Under the pieces are notes generated by a model that ran no database searches, was not told the origin of the DNA, and saw only the letters and a list, made by a program, of their open reading frames with translations. A program made the position numbers and the translations under genes. This document shows, in pieces, positions 20,766 to 30,930 of a stretch of DNA of 64,000 nt (positions are counted from its first letter, which is position 1; each line of letters begins with the position of its first letter). This stretch comes from Periplaneta americana (lineage: Eukaryota; Arthropoda; Insecta; Blattodea; Blattidae): contig NC_091132.1 of assembly GCF_040183065.1 (NCBI RefSeq), forward strand, positions 163,482,102-163,546,101. The letters are read 5' to 3'.

Positions 20766-21623
20766 CTATGAGAAACTCTTTTCACTGACGTCGCCTTTAC
20801 ATTGTTTGTCCCCTCTATGCATGCGAACATGATGTCTTAAATGATGTCGTTTCAAATTATCAGACCTCGAAAAGCTCGCATCACAGTCAACGCATTTGAA
20901 AGGTTTCTCGCCAGTATGCACGCGAGAATGCTGTTTTAAATGATCAGATCTCGAAAAGCTCATGTCACATTCATCGCATTTGAAAGGCTTCTCGCCCGTA
21001 TGCACGCGAGCATGTTGTTTAAAATGATCAGACCTCGAAAAGGTCATGTCACAATCATCACACTTGAAAGGTTTCTCGCCGTTATGTATGCGTGCATGAA
21101 CTTTGAAATGAGAATACTGGGTGAAACTCTTTTCACAGATATCGCATTGAAATGGTTTGACTCCTGTGTGCACGCGTGCATGCTGTTTTACATGAGCCGA
21201 TCTCGTAAAGCTCATGTCACATTCACCACATTTGAAAGGTTTCTCACGCGTATGTACACGAGCATGTTGTTTTAAATGATGAGATTTCGAGAAGCTCTTG
21301 TTACATTCATCGCACTTGAATGGTTTTTCGCCAGTATGTGTGCGTGCATGACATTTTAATTTCGAATACTGAGAGAAACGTTTTTGACAAATGTCACATT
21401 TTAATGTTTTCTCATCCGTATGTTTCTGAGAATGTTTGTTTAGTTCTGAAGAACTCGAGAAACTCTTTTCACAAATATTACACTTCAATGGATTCTCGGA
21501 TGTATGCACGCGCACATGAATATTGAAATCTCCAAAATCCGAGAAACAGTTTCCACATTCATAGCATTTGAATGGTCGTGGCATCACATCTTCTTCCACT
21601 GTGTGAACGTTACATGACTCTTC
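20766..21623 (-). CDS. C2H2 zinc-finger gene B, terminal exon (9 fingers)
   Basis: This exon encodes 285 residues of a predicted nuclear DNA-binding protein. An acidic lead ([17 protein letters not shown]) precedes nine C2H2 fingers with TGEKP-type linkers. Finger 9 has an unusual extended C-terminal half ([11 protein letters not shown]), and a tenth begins as [11 protein letters not shown] and stops. The acceptor AG is at 21625-21624 and the phase is 0, so it joins in frame to the exon ending at 24937. Together with exons 26467-26375 and 25074-24937 it gives a 362-residue protein. The exon is paralogous to exon A at 3575-4471, including a matching acceptor and flanks. The truncated last finger suggests erosion relative to copy A. 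DNA targets are unknown. Confidence 0.85.
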   Translation of the reverse strand, partial: EESCNVHTVEEDVMPRPFKCYECGNCFSDFGDFNIHVRVHTSENPLKCNICEKSFSSSSELNKHSQKHTDEKTLKCDICQKRFSQYSKLKCHARTHTGEKPFKCDECNKSFSKSHHLKQHARVHTREKPFKCGECDMSFTRSAHVKQHARVHTGVKPFQCDICEKSFTQYSHFKVHARIHNGEKPFKCDDCDMTFSRSDHFKQHARVHTGEKPFKCDECDMSFSRSDHLKQHSRVHTGEKPFKCVDCDASFSRSDNLKRHHLRHHVRMHRGDKQCKGDVSEKSFS

Positions 21624-21661
21624 CTGCAAATAGGGATATCCTCTTGAGTCATGAGACAATT

Positions 21662-22629
21662 GAATGGTGAATTTGCAGAACGACTTAAGTCCACATTTTG
21701 GGGGTTTTGAGTTGAGGGCATGATTATGTTACTGTATACAAAGGGAATCGTTTAGTAGCAGAATGACTGTAATCTACATCTCTTGTATAATTTTTATTAG
21801 CAGCAGAATATTTGGTAAAGGAGTAAAACGACTTCAGTCCTGGACTTAAGTTGTTTTTCATGTGAAGTACTGGAGAAACTTACAAAATATGTAATTTTAA
21901 TCATACACTCAGCTGACAGATTGTTTTTTGTCTGTTATCAATGGTAAGTCTTTCCGAACTTAACTCACGTTTACCATTCATTCCAGTGCATCCTTCAGTA
22001 GGCAATTCTATTCAGCCAGTGACAACCAATTCCCTTTCTACTTCTTGATCATTTTCAGCATCATTCTTTCTCCACACTTTCCAACACAGTGGTTTATCCC
22101 CGATCAATGAACCAAAATTCAAGATATTCGTAAAATGCTTAAGTACATTCGTGATGAAGAAGACTTGCGTACATTTCACGAAAACATTATAGCATGGGAG
22201 ACAACAAAGAATTGAAAGATGAAACTAAGCAGTGGTCTCGTTATAAAACTCCTAAGAGTTGTCTGTGCTCTTGAGATTAACAAATTGTTCAAAATAATGT
22301 TGTTCAGCTATATTGCAATAAGGTTATTTTATGATTTTGGTATAAATGCATTTAGTTAAACATGTTTATATGTCAGTAACATAATAATTAAGATGCAGGA
22401 TTGAAGTTAATTTGCATAACAACTTAAGTCCTGAAGATAATTAAATTTTTTACGACCTGAAGAATACAAAAGTATGAATTTTTATAATAAAACTTCTTCT
22501 CTTACATATCTCTTACAAATAAAAAATTATATTGTAATAACATATGGTTCAGGGAGGCTACAAACAGTTTTCTTTTATTTTCTCAAAACTACTTCTAGCA
22601 ACTTAAGTCGTTTTGCAAATTCACCATTC
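21662..22629. mobile_element. 968-bp MITE in the gene B intron
   Basis: The left terminus GAATGGTGAATTTGCAGAAC and the inverted right terminus GAATGGTGAATTTGCAAAAC match except one base, and complementarity continues through GACTTAAGT. The element lies in gene B's last intron only 38 bases from the terminal exon. It is absent from the paralogous position by exon A, where flanking sequence is continuous. ACTTAAGTC-type words recur inside (about 21683, 21845, 22425 and 22602). ATT occurs on both outer sides and may be the target duplication. Confidence 0.75.
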
Positions 22630-22751
22630 ATTTTTAAGGTTCAATATAATTCTACACTTTAAAAAGTTCACTAAAATCAGGAAAAATGCTGAAAAAAGTC
22701 TGCAAGTTACAGTTAGGACACAAATGCTAATATATTATACCAATACGATAA

Positions 22752-22998
22752 AAAGTTGCTTAAGGCACTTGCATGCCAGTCTGAAGTTGCGTACGGGCGC
22801 GGGTTCGATTCCTGTTTGGCCTGATTACCTAGTTGTTTTTTTTCCGAGGTTTTCTCCAACAGTAAAGTGAATGCCATGTAATCTATGGCGAATCCTCCGC
22901 CTCATCTCGCCAAATACCGTCTCACTATCACCAATCTAATCGGCGATAAATAACCTAGTAGTTGATACAGTTTCGTTAAATAACCAACAAAAAAAAAT
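22752..22998 (+). mobile_element. SINE family 3 (tRNA-derived)
   Basis: The tRNA-like head contains the B box GGGTTCGATTCCTG. The body has TTTTTCCGAGGTTTTCTCC, AAGTGAATGCCATGTAATC, CGCCTCATCTCGCCAAATAC and ends GTTAAATAACCAAC plus A-rich tail. Another fragment lies at 7296-7455. It is inserted where the Helitron sits in the paralogous block. Confidence 0.8.
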
Positions 22999-23004
22999 AA
23001 GAAA

Positions 23005-23110
23005 AATGACGCTCCAGTAGCTGAGAAACTAGAGCACAGAGTTTCTAATCTGGAGGCAAAACTGAAAACTATTGAAAACCCACACATGTATTTAAAAGAA
23101 AACTTCATTT
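23005..23110 (+). other. coiled-coil-like coding remnant, paralog of 5924-6110
   Basis: The plus-strand frame reads PVAEKLEHRVSNLEAKLKTI with heptad-like hydrophobic spacing and ends soon after. Same reading frame and position as in the exon A block. No function assigned. Confidence 0.4.
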
Positions 23111-23399
23111 CTTGAAGCAGATACTGATGGTGCTCTGTTCTTCTCTTCCTGCATTCTAGTATTAATATATGAATAATAAATTTATTTAAAAATAGATTAC
23201 ACAGAGGAGTATTCGAAATAATGTTTTATGTCTCTCTTTAAGGAATGTTTCGTGAATGACTGATTATAACACTTAAAACACACATTGGGAAGCAAATATA
23301 GAGAAGATAATCTTCAAAAATGAACTGTTTATCATATTGGCTGTTTATTTTGACACCGAGCTATTATATATTGAATATTTAGAAAATGTGGGATCTCAA

Positions 23400-24085
23400 C
23401 GTGACAAGAACTATGTATGATGATTTATATACTATGCATGATACTCAATTTGTGACAATATAGATTTTCAAAACAAGTAGGCCTCAAAATTTTACAAGAA
23501 CTTTAAACCAAACTTGAACATCCTACAAACAGAAACAGACCATTTACTCCAATTGAGCGTCTACTATTTAGTCCTGATTCTATGATACTGGCTCTTTTCA
23601 ACTATAGCCAATATCAGTAGAGTTTCAAAATACACAGTGAGTATTATATTGAAAATGTTTCAGTAAAAAGTTAGAAGTCACATGTTAGCATTAGTACTAT
23701 AACCTTACTTTATAATAGTATTATTTTTCAATAGTAGTCTCCCACAACTTTCACTTGTCTTCTTTATCGATCATGGCCTACTGTACCAGCTTAAGATTTT
23801 ATACATGTTTCATGACTTACTCTACAATACAGAGTTTAAAGAATAATATTAGCCAATAAAAATTGCCTTACATGTGTAAAATCATTACCAACTGCTATTG
23901 AGTGGTTAAAATAGTATTAACGACCATTATAGTTAATTGTTGGTGGTTTTAAACAAAATTATGTTGGACAAATGGGAAATAGATTTAAAAAAACGTTAAA
24001 AATAAACAGGCTGTTAATTTAACACTAGTTAAGCCAAATTAAACATTTGTTGGAGAAACTGGCCATAAGTCTTATTAATAAATAA
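23400..24085 (-). repeat. dispersed repeat R, inverted copy
   Basis: Reverse-complement matches run through CCAACATAATTTTGTTTAAA, GAGTAAGTCATGAAACATGT and GGCTATAGTTGAA to the region 30945-31570. The outer edge (GGAGAAACTGGCCATAAGTC) matches the inverted ends at 29318 and 32758. This is probably a non-autonomous DNA-transposon relative of the 29.3-32.8 kb composite. Confidence 0.6.
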
Positions 24086-24422
24086 GAATTTAACCCTGTT
24101 AACGGCGAATGCGATAGGTATAGGAATTACCATCGTACAAAGGTCATCCATCAAGCTCGACAATATTATCAGTCAACACAACACAAGAATCGAATCGACG
24201 ACTTTTCTCTTGACCTATTTCTCGAAGACTGTCTCATTTTCCAAGGATTACCATTCCTAGTAAACACATGCTATGCGAGAATTAATTCATTAAATTAAAT
24301 TCTCATAGTCCTCTGTTTCCGTTATTTTTTTTTAGAACACGGGGTTTCTTGCTTGGTTTATCGAATTACGTATTTTCTTATTTCAGTATGTCTCTTCTTT
24401 GGGTTATTTAGCAGTCTTGACA

Positions 24423-24756
24423 TCAAATGTGTCACTTCAGTAACTCATTCTTGTACTTCATGAATGTTTGTTATTAATGAAGACAATTCGGCGCAATTCA
24501 TATCTAATTTTTGTCTGTCGTTTCATGAAGCATTAAAGATTTGCAATAATTTCTTGGTTCTGGCTACGCAATGCTTGTTCCCCTTGAAATCAAACGAGTC
24601 GCTTCAGCAACTCATTCTTGTACTTCATGAATGTTTGTTATTAATGAAGACAATTCGACACAATTCGTATCTAACTTTTCATCTGTCGTTTCATGAAGTA
24701 TTAAACATTTGCAATAATTTCTTGTTCTGGTTATGCAATGCTTTTTTCCTTTTAAT
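24423..24756. repeat. tandem duplication, period 167 bp
   Basis: Two copies of a 167-bp unit; CTCATTCTTGTACTTCATGA occurs at 24444 and 24611 and GCAATGCTT/GCAATGCTTT at 24568 and 24735, the same offset at both ends. Divergence is low to moderate. It lies in gene B's last intron, downstream of exon 2. Confidence 0.85.
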
Positions 24757-24936
24757 TTAGAAAATGTAGGAAATGTATTGTAAAATATTACGAACGAAAG
24801 CCATTTACGGCACACCTATGGATTGGACTGTACTGTGGTGTGTTTCATAATAATGACATAAGCAACTGGTATGAACTTATAAACAATGACTCAGGAACAA
24901 GAATTTTAGTCAGTGCACTGTATGGACTCGACTTAC

Positions 24937-25074
24937 CTCATCTTTACATTTCATCGAAACAAATTCAGTTGGCACTGCAGTTTCCTCAACTTTAGTCTCT
25001 AATATGAGATCATAGCTGTCGTCCACACATTCCGTCTTTATTCCAGCCACGTGGAGATCCAATAGATTCCCTTC
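24937..25074 (-). CDS. zinc-finger gene B, exon 2
   Basis: A 138-bp phase-0 exon coding 46 residues, from EGNLLDLHVAGIKTECVDDS to FVSMKCKDE. The acceptor CTTCTGCAG precedes it and the donor GAG|GTAAGT follows. It is acidic and contains a psi-K-x-E motif (IKTE, protein residue K44) with a second near-match (TKVE). The exon has the same length and phase as the paralogous exon at 61675-61538 of gene C, which confirms that it is real. It joins exon 1 (PLPE) and the terminal exon (EESC). No structured domain is seen; an N-terminal regulatory segment of the finger protein is likely. Confidence 0.85.
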
Positions 25075-25114
25075 CTGCAGAAGACAGAGACATAATGCAT
25101 ATGATTGAATTCAA

Positions 25115-25259
25115 TTTAACGGAGGGGGGCATTATGGCCCAGCACTTCGACCTTGTTCAGATATATTGTGCTAGCCCTCTGGTGACGCATTCCCAAACCC
25201 ACACCGGCCGACCACACTAAGGTTCTCTGGCCGACATTTACAAAGTGCAGTTCACTTCG
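25115..25259. other. repeat-like sequence in intron 1
   Basis: GC-richer stretch (GGGGGGCATTATGGCCCAGC through AAGTGCAGTTCACTTC) unlike its surroundings; possibly an old SINE. No head, tail or duplication could be shown. Confidence 0.3.
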
Positions 25260-25262
25260 TTA

Positions 25263-26271
25263 GGCCCGTAACACACTTGAAGAGTTTTCGCTAGTGAGAA
25301 ATGTGTTGCGAGAAAGAGGCAAAGAGCCTTCCTCCACACACTTGGCGAGTTCACGCTATCACAGATCACACCTCGCTAGGATCATCTATGCACTTTCTTC
25401 ATGCAGAAAGCATTTTTCTGATCACAGTAATGACTCGTTGGGCGAAATATTATAGGTTATGTATTTACGTATATTGTCGTACTTATATATATAACCTGTA
25501 AGTATATTGTCATACTTTACAAATTACGTACGAACGCTATGTTGAATCTGAGTATTCATATGATGAGGGAATGGAGTTACATGAACATATTTTGTTAATG
25601 AAAAGAAAAAGTAGGCCTAAAATTAAAGCCAGATATATGTGAATATCACATTGTATCTTACGAAAATAAGAACGAGTTTTGGACACTGGTTTCGATTTGA
25701 ATGATGATACTTTTAGGCGTTATTTCAGGTTCAATGGACCTCAGTTTTTTGCTATTCATGATACAATAAAGGATTCTTTGCTTTGTTCTGATTAAAATTA
25801 TGTAAACTGTTAAGATTTCAAATGTTTAATTAATTTAAATCTCATCAAAATAAAATATAGCCCTTATTTATTTTCAGATAATCTGATATTTGTCTCCAGA
25901 TTTCTTCATTAAGTTTCGTGTTTTTATAATTTTCATCCCGTGTATCATATAAATAGGCCTATGGGTGACATCGTACAAGTTTGATAAGTTTCTGACTGCA
26001 ATTATCAGCCACCTTTTCTCATTTTCAAATAAGAACAATACAAATTCATAGCCATCTGTGATATCTTTTTTTGCATTCAATCGTCATAAAGAGTATAAAT
26101 GTCAAACATCTTTGATAAATGTGTCAAGAAAATCCGCTGAGCTACAGATTCCAGCGAGAAACTCGCGCCAAGTTTTTGCCTCGAACGAGAATCTCCTCCA
26201 GTATGTGGACGTCCATTTGAATCCACAACACATTTCTCGCTGGCAAAAACTCTGAAAGCGTGTTACGGGCC
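25263..26271. mobile_element. PIF/Harbinger-like non-autonomous element (TTA TSD)
   Basis: Left terminus GGCCCGTAACACACTTGAAG and inverted right terminus GGCCCGTAACACGCTTTCAG are flanked by TTA on both sides (25260-25262, 26272-26274). The GG(C)CC start and 3-bp TTA duplication suit PIF/Harbinger. The match continues inward (AGTTTTCGCTAGTGAGAAATG versus AGTTTTTGCCAGCGAGAAAT). The 1009-bp interior has no transposase. It sits in gene B intron 1. Confidence 0.8.
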
Positions 26272-26374
26272 TTACTCTATGATGGTTATACTGTAAGTCT
26301 GCTAACTATAAACTGGGAGGTATATGACATTATTGTGATTCAAGTGGACCATAGAAATTAGACTTTCAATTTAC

Positions 26375-26467
26375 CTCTGGTAAGGGCTTCTTCTCATCTG
26401 TAACAGTGTTATCACTCCAATGTATAGCCAACGGGTCGACTTCGGCTTCCGTCTTGATCACGTCCAT
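26375..26467 (-). CDS. zinc-finger gene B, first coding exon
   Basis: This exon encodes 31 residues from the ATG at 26467 (MDVIKTEAEVDPLAIHWSDN to KKPLPE) and ends in phase 0 at a donor GAG|GTAAAT. A splice acceptor (GTCTGTTACAG) lies four bases before the ATG, so at least one 5' non-coding exon is expected farther upstream (higher coordinates); it was not identified. The peptide is acidic and contains IKTE, a SUMO-acceptor-type psi-K-x-E motif at K5. No similar exon was found upstream of exon A or, within the window, of gene C. Confidence 0.85.
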
Positions 26468-26479
26468 CACGACTGTAAC

Positions 26480-27290
26480 AGACATTTAAATGATTGGCAC
26501 ATCTGCAGAATGTAAGATGATAACTAGAGCCAGTATGTTTGGCAAAATGCCTTTTTTACTGGGTGGAAGTAAATCATTATTTTCATACATATAAATGTGA
26601 TTTGAGTAAGTGACAGGGCCAATTTGTATTTTGCCTATAGTGCCTTTTTCAGGTGTTTCTTACAAATTCAATAATAAATGCATTTTCTTGCCATTTTAAA
26701 GCAATATTTCTTGTTTATTTGCAATTTTCTAATTACCTGTAATATAATGTGCATAAAATTTAAATATATGAAACAATGACTCAATTTACTAACAATAGTA
26801 AATAAAAGTAATTTATTTGGGTACTTAATCTGCTAATAACCGTGTTTTAATACATTGCTATTGGTGTAATATGAATAATGATCAATAATACACAGTTACA
26901 AAATACTGTCATGTCTTCACGATACTAAGAATAAGCTTTATAATTTTAAATATTCAGCCCATTCTCATAGAAGTTGTCATGTAACATTTTCAATTGTTTG
27001 CTTTCATATTTTCAAATCTTACTGTTACAATTTTGTGCTACACATGTTTTTATTATTGTAGGAGAAAGAAATTTGAGTGAGGAACAGCCAGTTACTGTCA
27101 GGTGACAAAAGGTATAAGATTGGTTAGCTAGAATGCCTAAATTCAGTAAACCATTGAAAAGTAAACTTCATGCTTACGTTAGTGCATTTGATGCCCATGT
27201 GTTTTCAACAGATGCAATAGTTTTGTTATGTAAGGTTTGAGAAAAAACAGTTAGTCACGAAAAAAAAGTATTTTATAAGTCAACAAAGTC
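26480..27290. other. upstream region of gene B, no element recognised
   Basis: AT-rich; a 5' non-coding exon of gene B could lie here or farther right, but nothing decisive is visible. Confidence 0.4.
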
Positions 27291-27292
27291 AA

Positions 27293-27492
27293 GTCCACAC
27301 CTGTGGAGCAACAGCTAGCGCGTCTAGCCGCGAAACCAGGTTTCCGGGGTTTTCCCTCAACCCAATATGAGCAAATGCTGGGTAACTTTCAGTGCTGGAC
27401 CCCGGACTCATTTCGCAGGCATTATCACCTTCACCTCATTCAGACGCTAAATAACCTAAGCTGTTGATAAAGCGTCGTAAAATAATCTACTT
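27293..27492 (+). mobile_element. SINE family 1, internally deleted
   Basis: Plus-strand copy starting TCCACACCTGTGGAGCAACA. The B-box segment between GAAACCAGGT and GGGGTTTTCCCTC is missing, so it should no longer have a complete internal promoter. Confidence 0.85.
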
Positions 27493-27721
27493 AAAAAAAC
27501 ATGGTCAACTACGAAGTAAAAATGTGAGTTAAGTTAATATAATTTAAATTTATTACTAAAATATATTACGTCTTTTTAAAGTTTATAATGCCTTCTTCAA
27601 AATTTATTCTGCATTTTTTTTTACGTTTTATTGCCTTTTTTGCCTGCCTATTTTAACTGTTATAAACACCAAAACATCCGGGCTCTAATGATAGCATTTA
27701 TTGACAGTGTTTAAATTTTTT

Positions 27722-27890
27722 ATTCAGTCAACTGTCCAAAGACAGGTGTTTGAAAGTGACACCAATAAGGCAACACTCAAGCGGCAACTAAACCAGGAGA
27801 TAATGGAGTAGCATAGCCAGTCCCTTTTCCCCTCCAATGAATACATTACTCACTAGTAACATATTATACTAATCAGACTTCAGATGTATA
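27722..27890 (+). repeat. dispersed repeat Q (also at 54713-54763 and 56249-56430)
   Basis: Shared words: AGTCAACTGTCC/AGTCAATTGTCC near the start and TATACTAATCAGACTTCAGATG/CACTAATTAGACTTTAGATG near the end. The copy at 54.7-56.4 kb is interrupted by the DNA transposon at 54764-56248. Confidence 0.5.
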
Positions 27891-27957
27891 GAAACAATAA
27901 AATTGTTCTCCCTCTGACATATATCGTCAAATGAGATGTACTGTCTGTACATACTTA

Positions 27958-28173
27958 TATGAAGAGTCCACTGTAAGAATGATGGATGTCACTTTCTTGT
28001 CGAAAATGAACCAAGACTGTTATATGGCATTAACACTGATAGTCACTGTCCAGTAATAATCGGAAAATCACAGTTAAGCTTTCAGCGCTAAGCATTTCAA
28101 ACTTTCAATTGCTTCTCCTGAGAAATGTATTCCAAATGACATCCATCATTCTTGCAGTGGACTCTTCATATGT
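27958..28173. mobile_element. MITE, ATGAAGAG-type inverted ends
   Basis: Left ATGAAGAGTCCACTGTAAGA and inverted right ATGAAGAGTCCACTGCAAGA match except one base and continue through ATGATGGATGTCA. About 216 bp with no frame. Terminal bases are shared with the 262-bp MITE at 47481-47742. Confidence 0.8.
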
Positions 28174-28655
28174 AATATATATATGGTTAAATTTTCGAGT
28201 TTCTGCTGAACTAATTAAATGGTTTACAAGAACATAAAATACATTTAGTATTAGGCTACTGAGCATATCAGTATGAATTACACTTCCTATTAACATATTA
28301 AGATCCCTATCCCGCATAAACACTTTAGGCAAATGTATGTTAATTAGAGTGCAGGTGTGTTTATATATGAGGAAGTGCGTGACAGTATAATTATGCACTA
28401 TTCAAGGTCACTATTATACTCTTAGTAGGAATACGTATTTTATTTTATTCAATCAGTCAATAGCAGAGAATTAAACTAACGGTGTATTAGCACAACAATC
28501 TTTTCACTATGAGCTATGAGTAAACATAAATAGTGTTGTCCGCGTTTCACGAATATATTTGGCATCTTAAATTAACAAGGCAGTCTGTTAGACTTGGTAA
28601 CGTTGGACAGAGTCTGACTCTGAGCTCGAGTTTAAAGTCAGGTGTGGAAGAATGA
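28174..28655. other. no gene seen
   Basis: Unassigned AT-rich DNA. Confidence 0.4.
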
Positions 28656-28658
28656 TCC

Positions 28659-28698
28659 CAGTTCCTTAAAAGCCAGTAATAAGTAAGTAAGTAAGTAA
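28659..28698 (+). mobile_element. minimal 3' end of the RT retroelement plus (TAAG)n tail
   Basis: GTTCCTTAAAAGCCA followed by AATAAGTAAGTAAGTAAGTA is the extreme 3' end seen, inverted, at 33305-33330 (CTTACTTACTTATTGGCTTT). Only about 15 bases of element body were copied, so it is an extremely 5'-truncated insertion. Confidence 0.65.
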
Positions 28699-28739
28699 CG
28701 GTCAAGTTTCGGTCCCCTACGGCCACTTCCACCCGACTC

Positions 28740-29312
28740 CTAACGGATAGTCACACGTTTATCACTGGGATTGTGGCGCTGAAATCAATTTAGAACACAT
28801 TTCAATTTTTATTGTACAATATAAATGCAATTATCACTACAATGACACAATAATTCTTGCAGATAACACAAATAACTTCGGAAACGGAACTAACAGCCGC
28901 AGTTTCACTTCACTTCCACTAGATGTCTCTTGAGTTCCAGCCTATAGGCGTAGCAGGATGCCAATATCGGCAAACGAAATCAAACTGTGAGGAATGTTAC
29001 AACAGGTGTGCTAAACCTTACGAATGTAACAATACGTGTGTAGCACGTTACGTTAGGTTAGGTTAGATTAGGTTTTGTTAAGTGTGTAAGATAATATGGT
29101 TACCACAGTTGGCGACACTACAATCATTCTTCCACTCCACCTCAAATAACGTCACAACAACGGAGTATGGTCGCCTTCTTCCTTCAAGTACGACGATTTT
29201 CCTATATAAGTAAGGAACCTATTTAGGGCGGTATTTTCAGGTACTAAGGTATTTTCAGTGTTTGTTTTTAATTCCCTATACTGGCAATACATGACTGAAG
29301 CTTCACCTAAGT
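28740..29312. other. no gene seen; short TTAGG cluster
   Basis: Contains GTTAGGTTAGGTTAGATTAGG at about 29053-29073. It could hold the 5' non-coding exon or promoter of gene B; this is speculation. Confidence 0.35.
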
Positions 29313-29567
29313 AAGATTAATGGCCAGTTTTTCCAAGTTATGTTTAATTTGGCTTAACAAATGTTAAATTAACAGCTGGTTTCGCTATACTGGAGAATTC
29401 CCACGGTATCATTGAACCGTGCCGTTACGTTTAGCGCCAAATTTTACTAAATACACAATCTCGCCAACATAAGAACACGATGTTGGTGTGTGGCGTCATT
29501 AGAGAGAGAAATTTGTTTATTTTCTTTCTGTGCCTCCTTCGTTCTGAACATTACTGAGAGATAGCAC

Positions 29568-29913
29568 CACTGTTAGCTACAAGGTATATTTGCGCAAATA
29601 TATTGCAAGTAGATTACGTGACTTAAGCACAGGAACGCCATTTCGTAATTTCATTTAAGAAACAAGCCAAACAAATTATCTTTGCATCAAAAACGGATGC
29701 TCCCTGGACCAAATTATCGTATTTTATAATTGTTTGAAACTTATTACATGACTTAGATGAGAGTTTCGAGACAAAACAGTTTTGCTATATTTGTTTTTTT
29801 TTATTAAATGTTAAGCACCACTGTTAGGTACAAGGTGTATTTGCGCAAATATTGCGGGTAAATTATGACGAGTGGCTTAGATGAGAGGCTCGCGACAGAA
29901 ACAGTTTTGCTGT
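29568..29913. repeat. direct duplication (two diverged copies)
   Basis: AGCACCACTGTTAGCTACAA...TATTTGCGCAAATAT (about 29573) recurs at 29815. GACTTAGATGAGAG..CGAGACAAAACAGTTTTGCT near 29752 recurs near 29875. Unit length is about 125-245 bases depending on alignment. Confidence 0.6.
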
Positions 29914-30150
29914 AGCGCATGCGCGGACCTCTCATGCAGTGGAAGCGTGATCCTTGAAATTATTTTCGCGTGTACATTGAAGATTAAATGATTGGGATCC
30001 CTTCTTGTTCCGGTTACAGACCTTGGATATACGAAGGTTAGGTTTGGTTAGTTTAGGTTTTTATTAGCCAAGTCCGCGCATGCGCAGACAGGCAATATCC
30101 TGTCGCGAGCCGCATGTGATAAGTGATATGAGGTCGAGGAATGGGAGAAG

Positions 30151-30435
30151 GTTAGGTTAGGTTGGGTTAGGTTAAGTTTGGTTGGGTTGGGTTGGGTAAG
30201 GTTAGGTTAGGATAGGTTAGGTTGGGTTAGGATAGGATAGGTTAGGTTGGGTTAGGATAGGTTAGGTTAGGATAGATTAGGTTAGGATAGGATAGGTTAG
30301 GATAGGATAGGTTGGGTTAGATTAGGATAGGTTAGGTTAGGATAGGTTAGGTTGGGTTAGGTTAGTTTAGAATAAATTAGGTTGGGTTAGGATAGGTTAG
30401 GTTAGGATAGGTTAGGTTAGGTTAGGTTAGATTAG
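30151..30435 (+). repeat. interstitial degenerate (TTAGG)n array
   Basis: About 55 pentamer units of GGTTA with many GGATA and GGGTT variants, all in one orientation. TTAGG is the canonical insect telomere repeat. The array is internal, degenerate and flanked by dispersed repeats, so it is an interstitial telomeric sequence and not a chromosome end. The start of repeat S follows immediately. Confidence 0.9.
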
Positions 30436-30439
30436 CTTT

Positions 30440-30930
30440 GGTTAAAAAATAATAGGCCTATAATGAAAGCGGTGAATAATTTCATGGTCCTTAAATTTTT
30501 TTTTTCGTAAACGGCTAAGTATTTTTCTATAGGCCAGAAATAAAACAGCAACGCCGTCATAATTACGTACTTTACGCTTTGGCGAACATTAACCGGAAAT
30601 TTACTTTCCGTCATTTTAATTGTATTCCGTGAAACACACCTTTATCCTGTTAATTTCCTTGTGATAACCTAGTTTATTATCTCATTACATCTTCATTTTC
30701 TTTTAATGCATTCAAAAAACCGCCGTTGTACTACATAAAACCTTGAACTTGACTAATGGAGTGAATTATTTAAGAATATAGTCGCGAATTTGACTACCAC
30801 CATTTCGATTATATTTTGTTTGATACGGCTCGGTACGGCCCGGTGACTAGTGGCCAGCGAGTAGAGTCGACTATCGATATTGGTCTGCCGTGCGTATTAT
30901 CCAGTTGTTCCGCTGGTTTATTTTTAACGT
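30440..30930 (+). repeat. dispersed repeat S, copy 1 (empty site)
   Basis: Sequence such as CAACGCCGTCATAATTACGT, GAACATTAACCGGAAATTTA and GGAGTGAATTATTTAAGAAT recurs at 40160-40277 plus 41371-41720, where a retroelement interrupts it. No coding capacity. Confidence 0.75.

Noticed and set aside
20940..21526. Plus-strand frames opposite the zinc fingers (also 48579-49202)
   Set aside because: They are repetitive shadows of the finger repeats with 28-residue periodicity.
30151..30435. A true telomere
   Set aside because: The repeats are degenerate and internal, with at least 30 kb of other DNA on each side.
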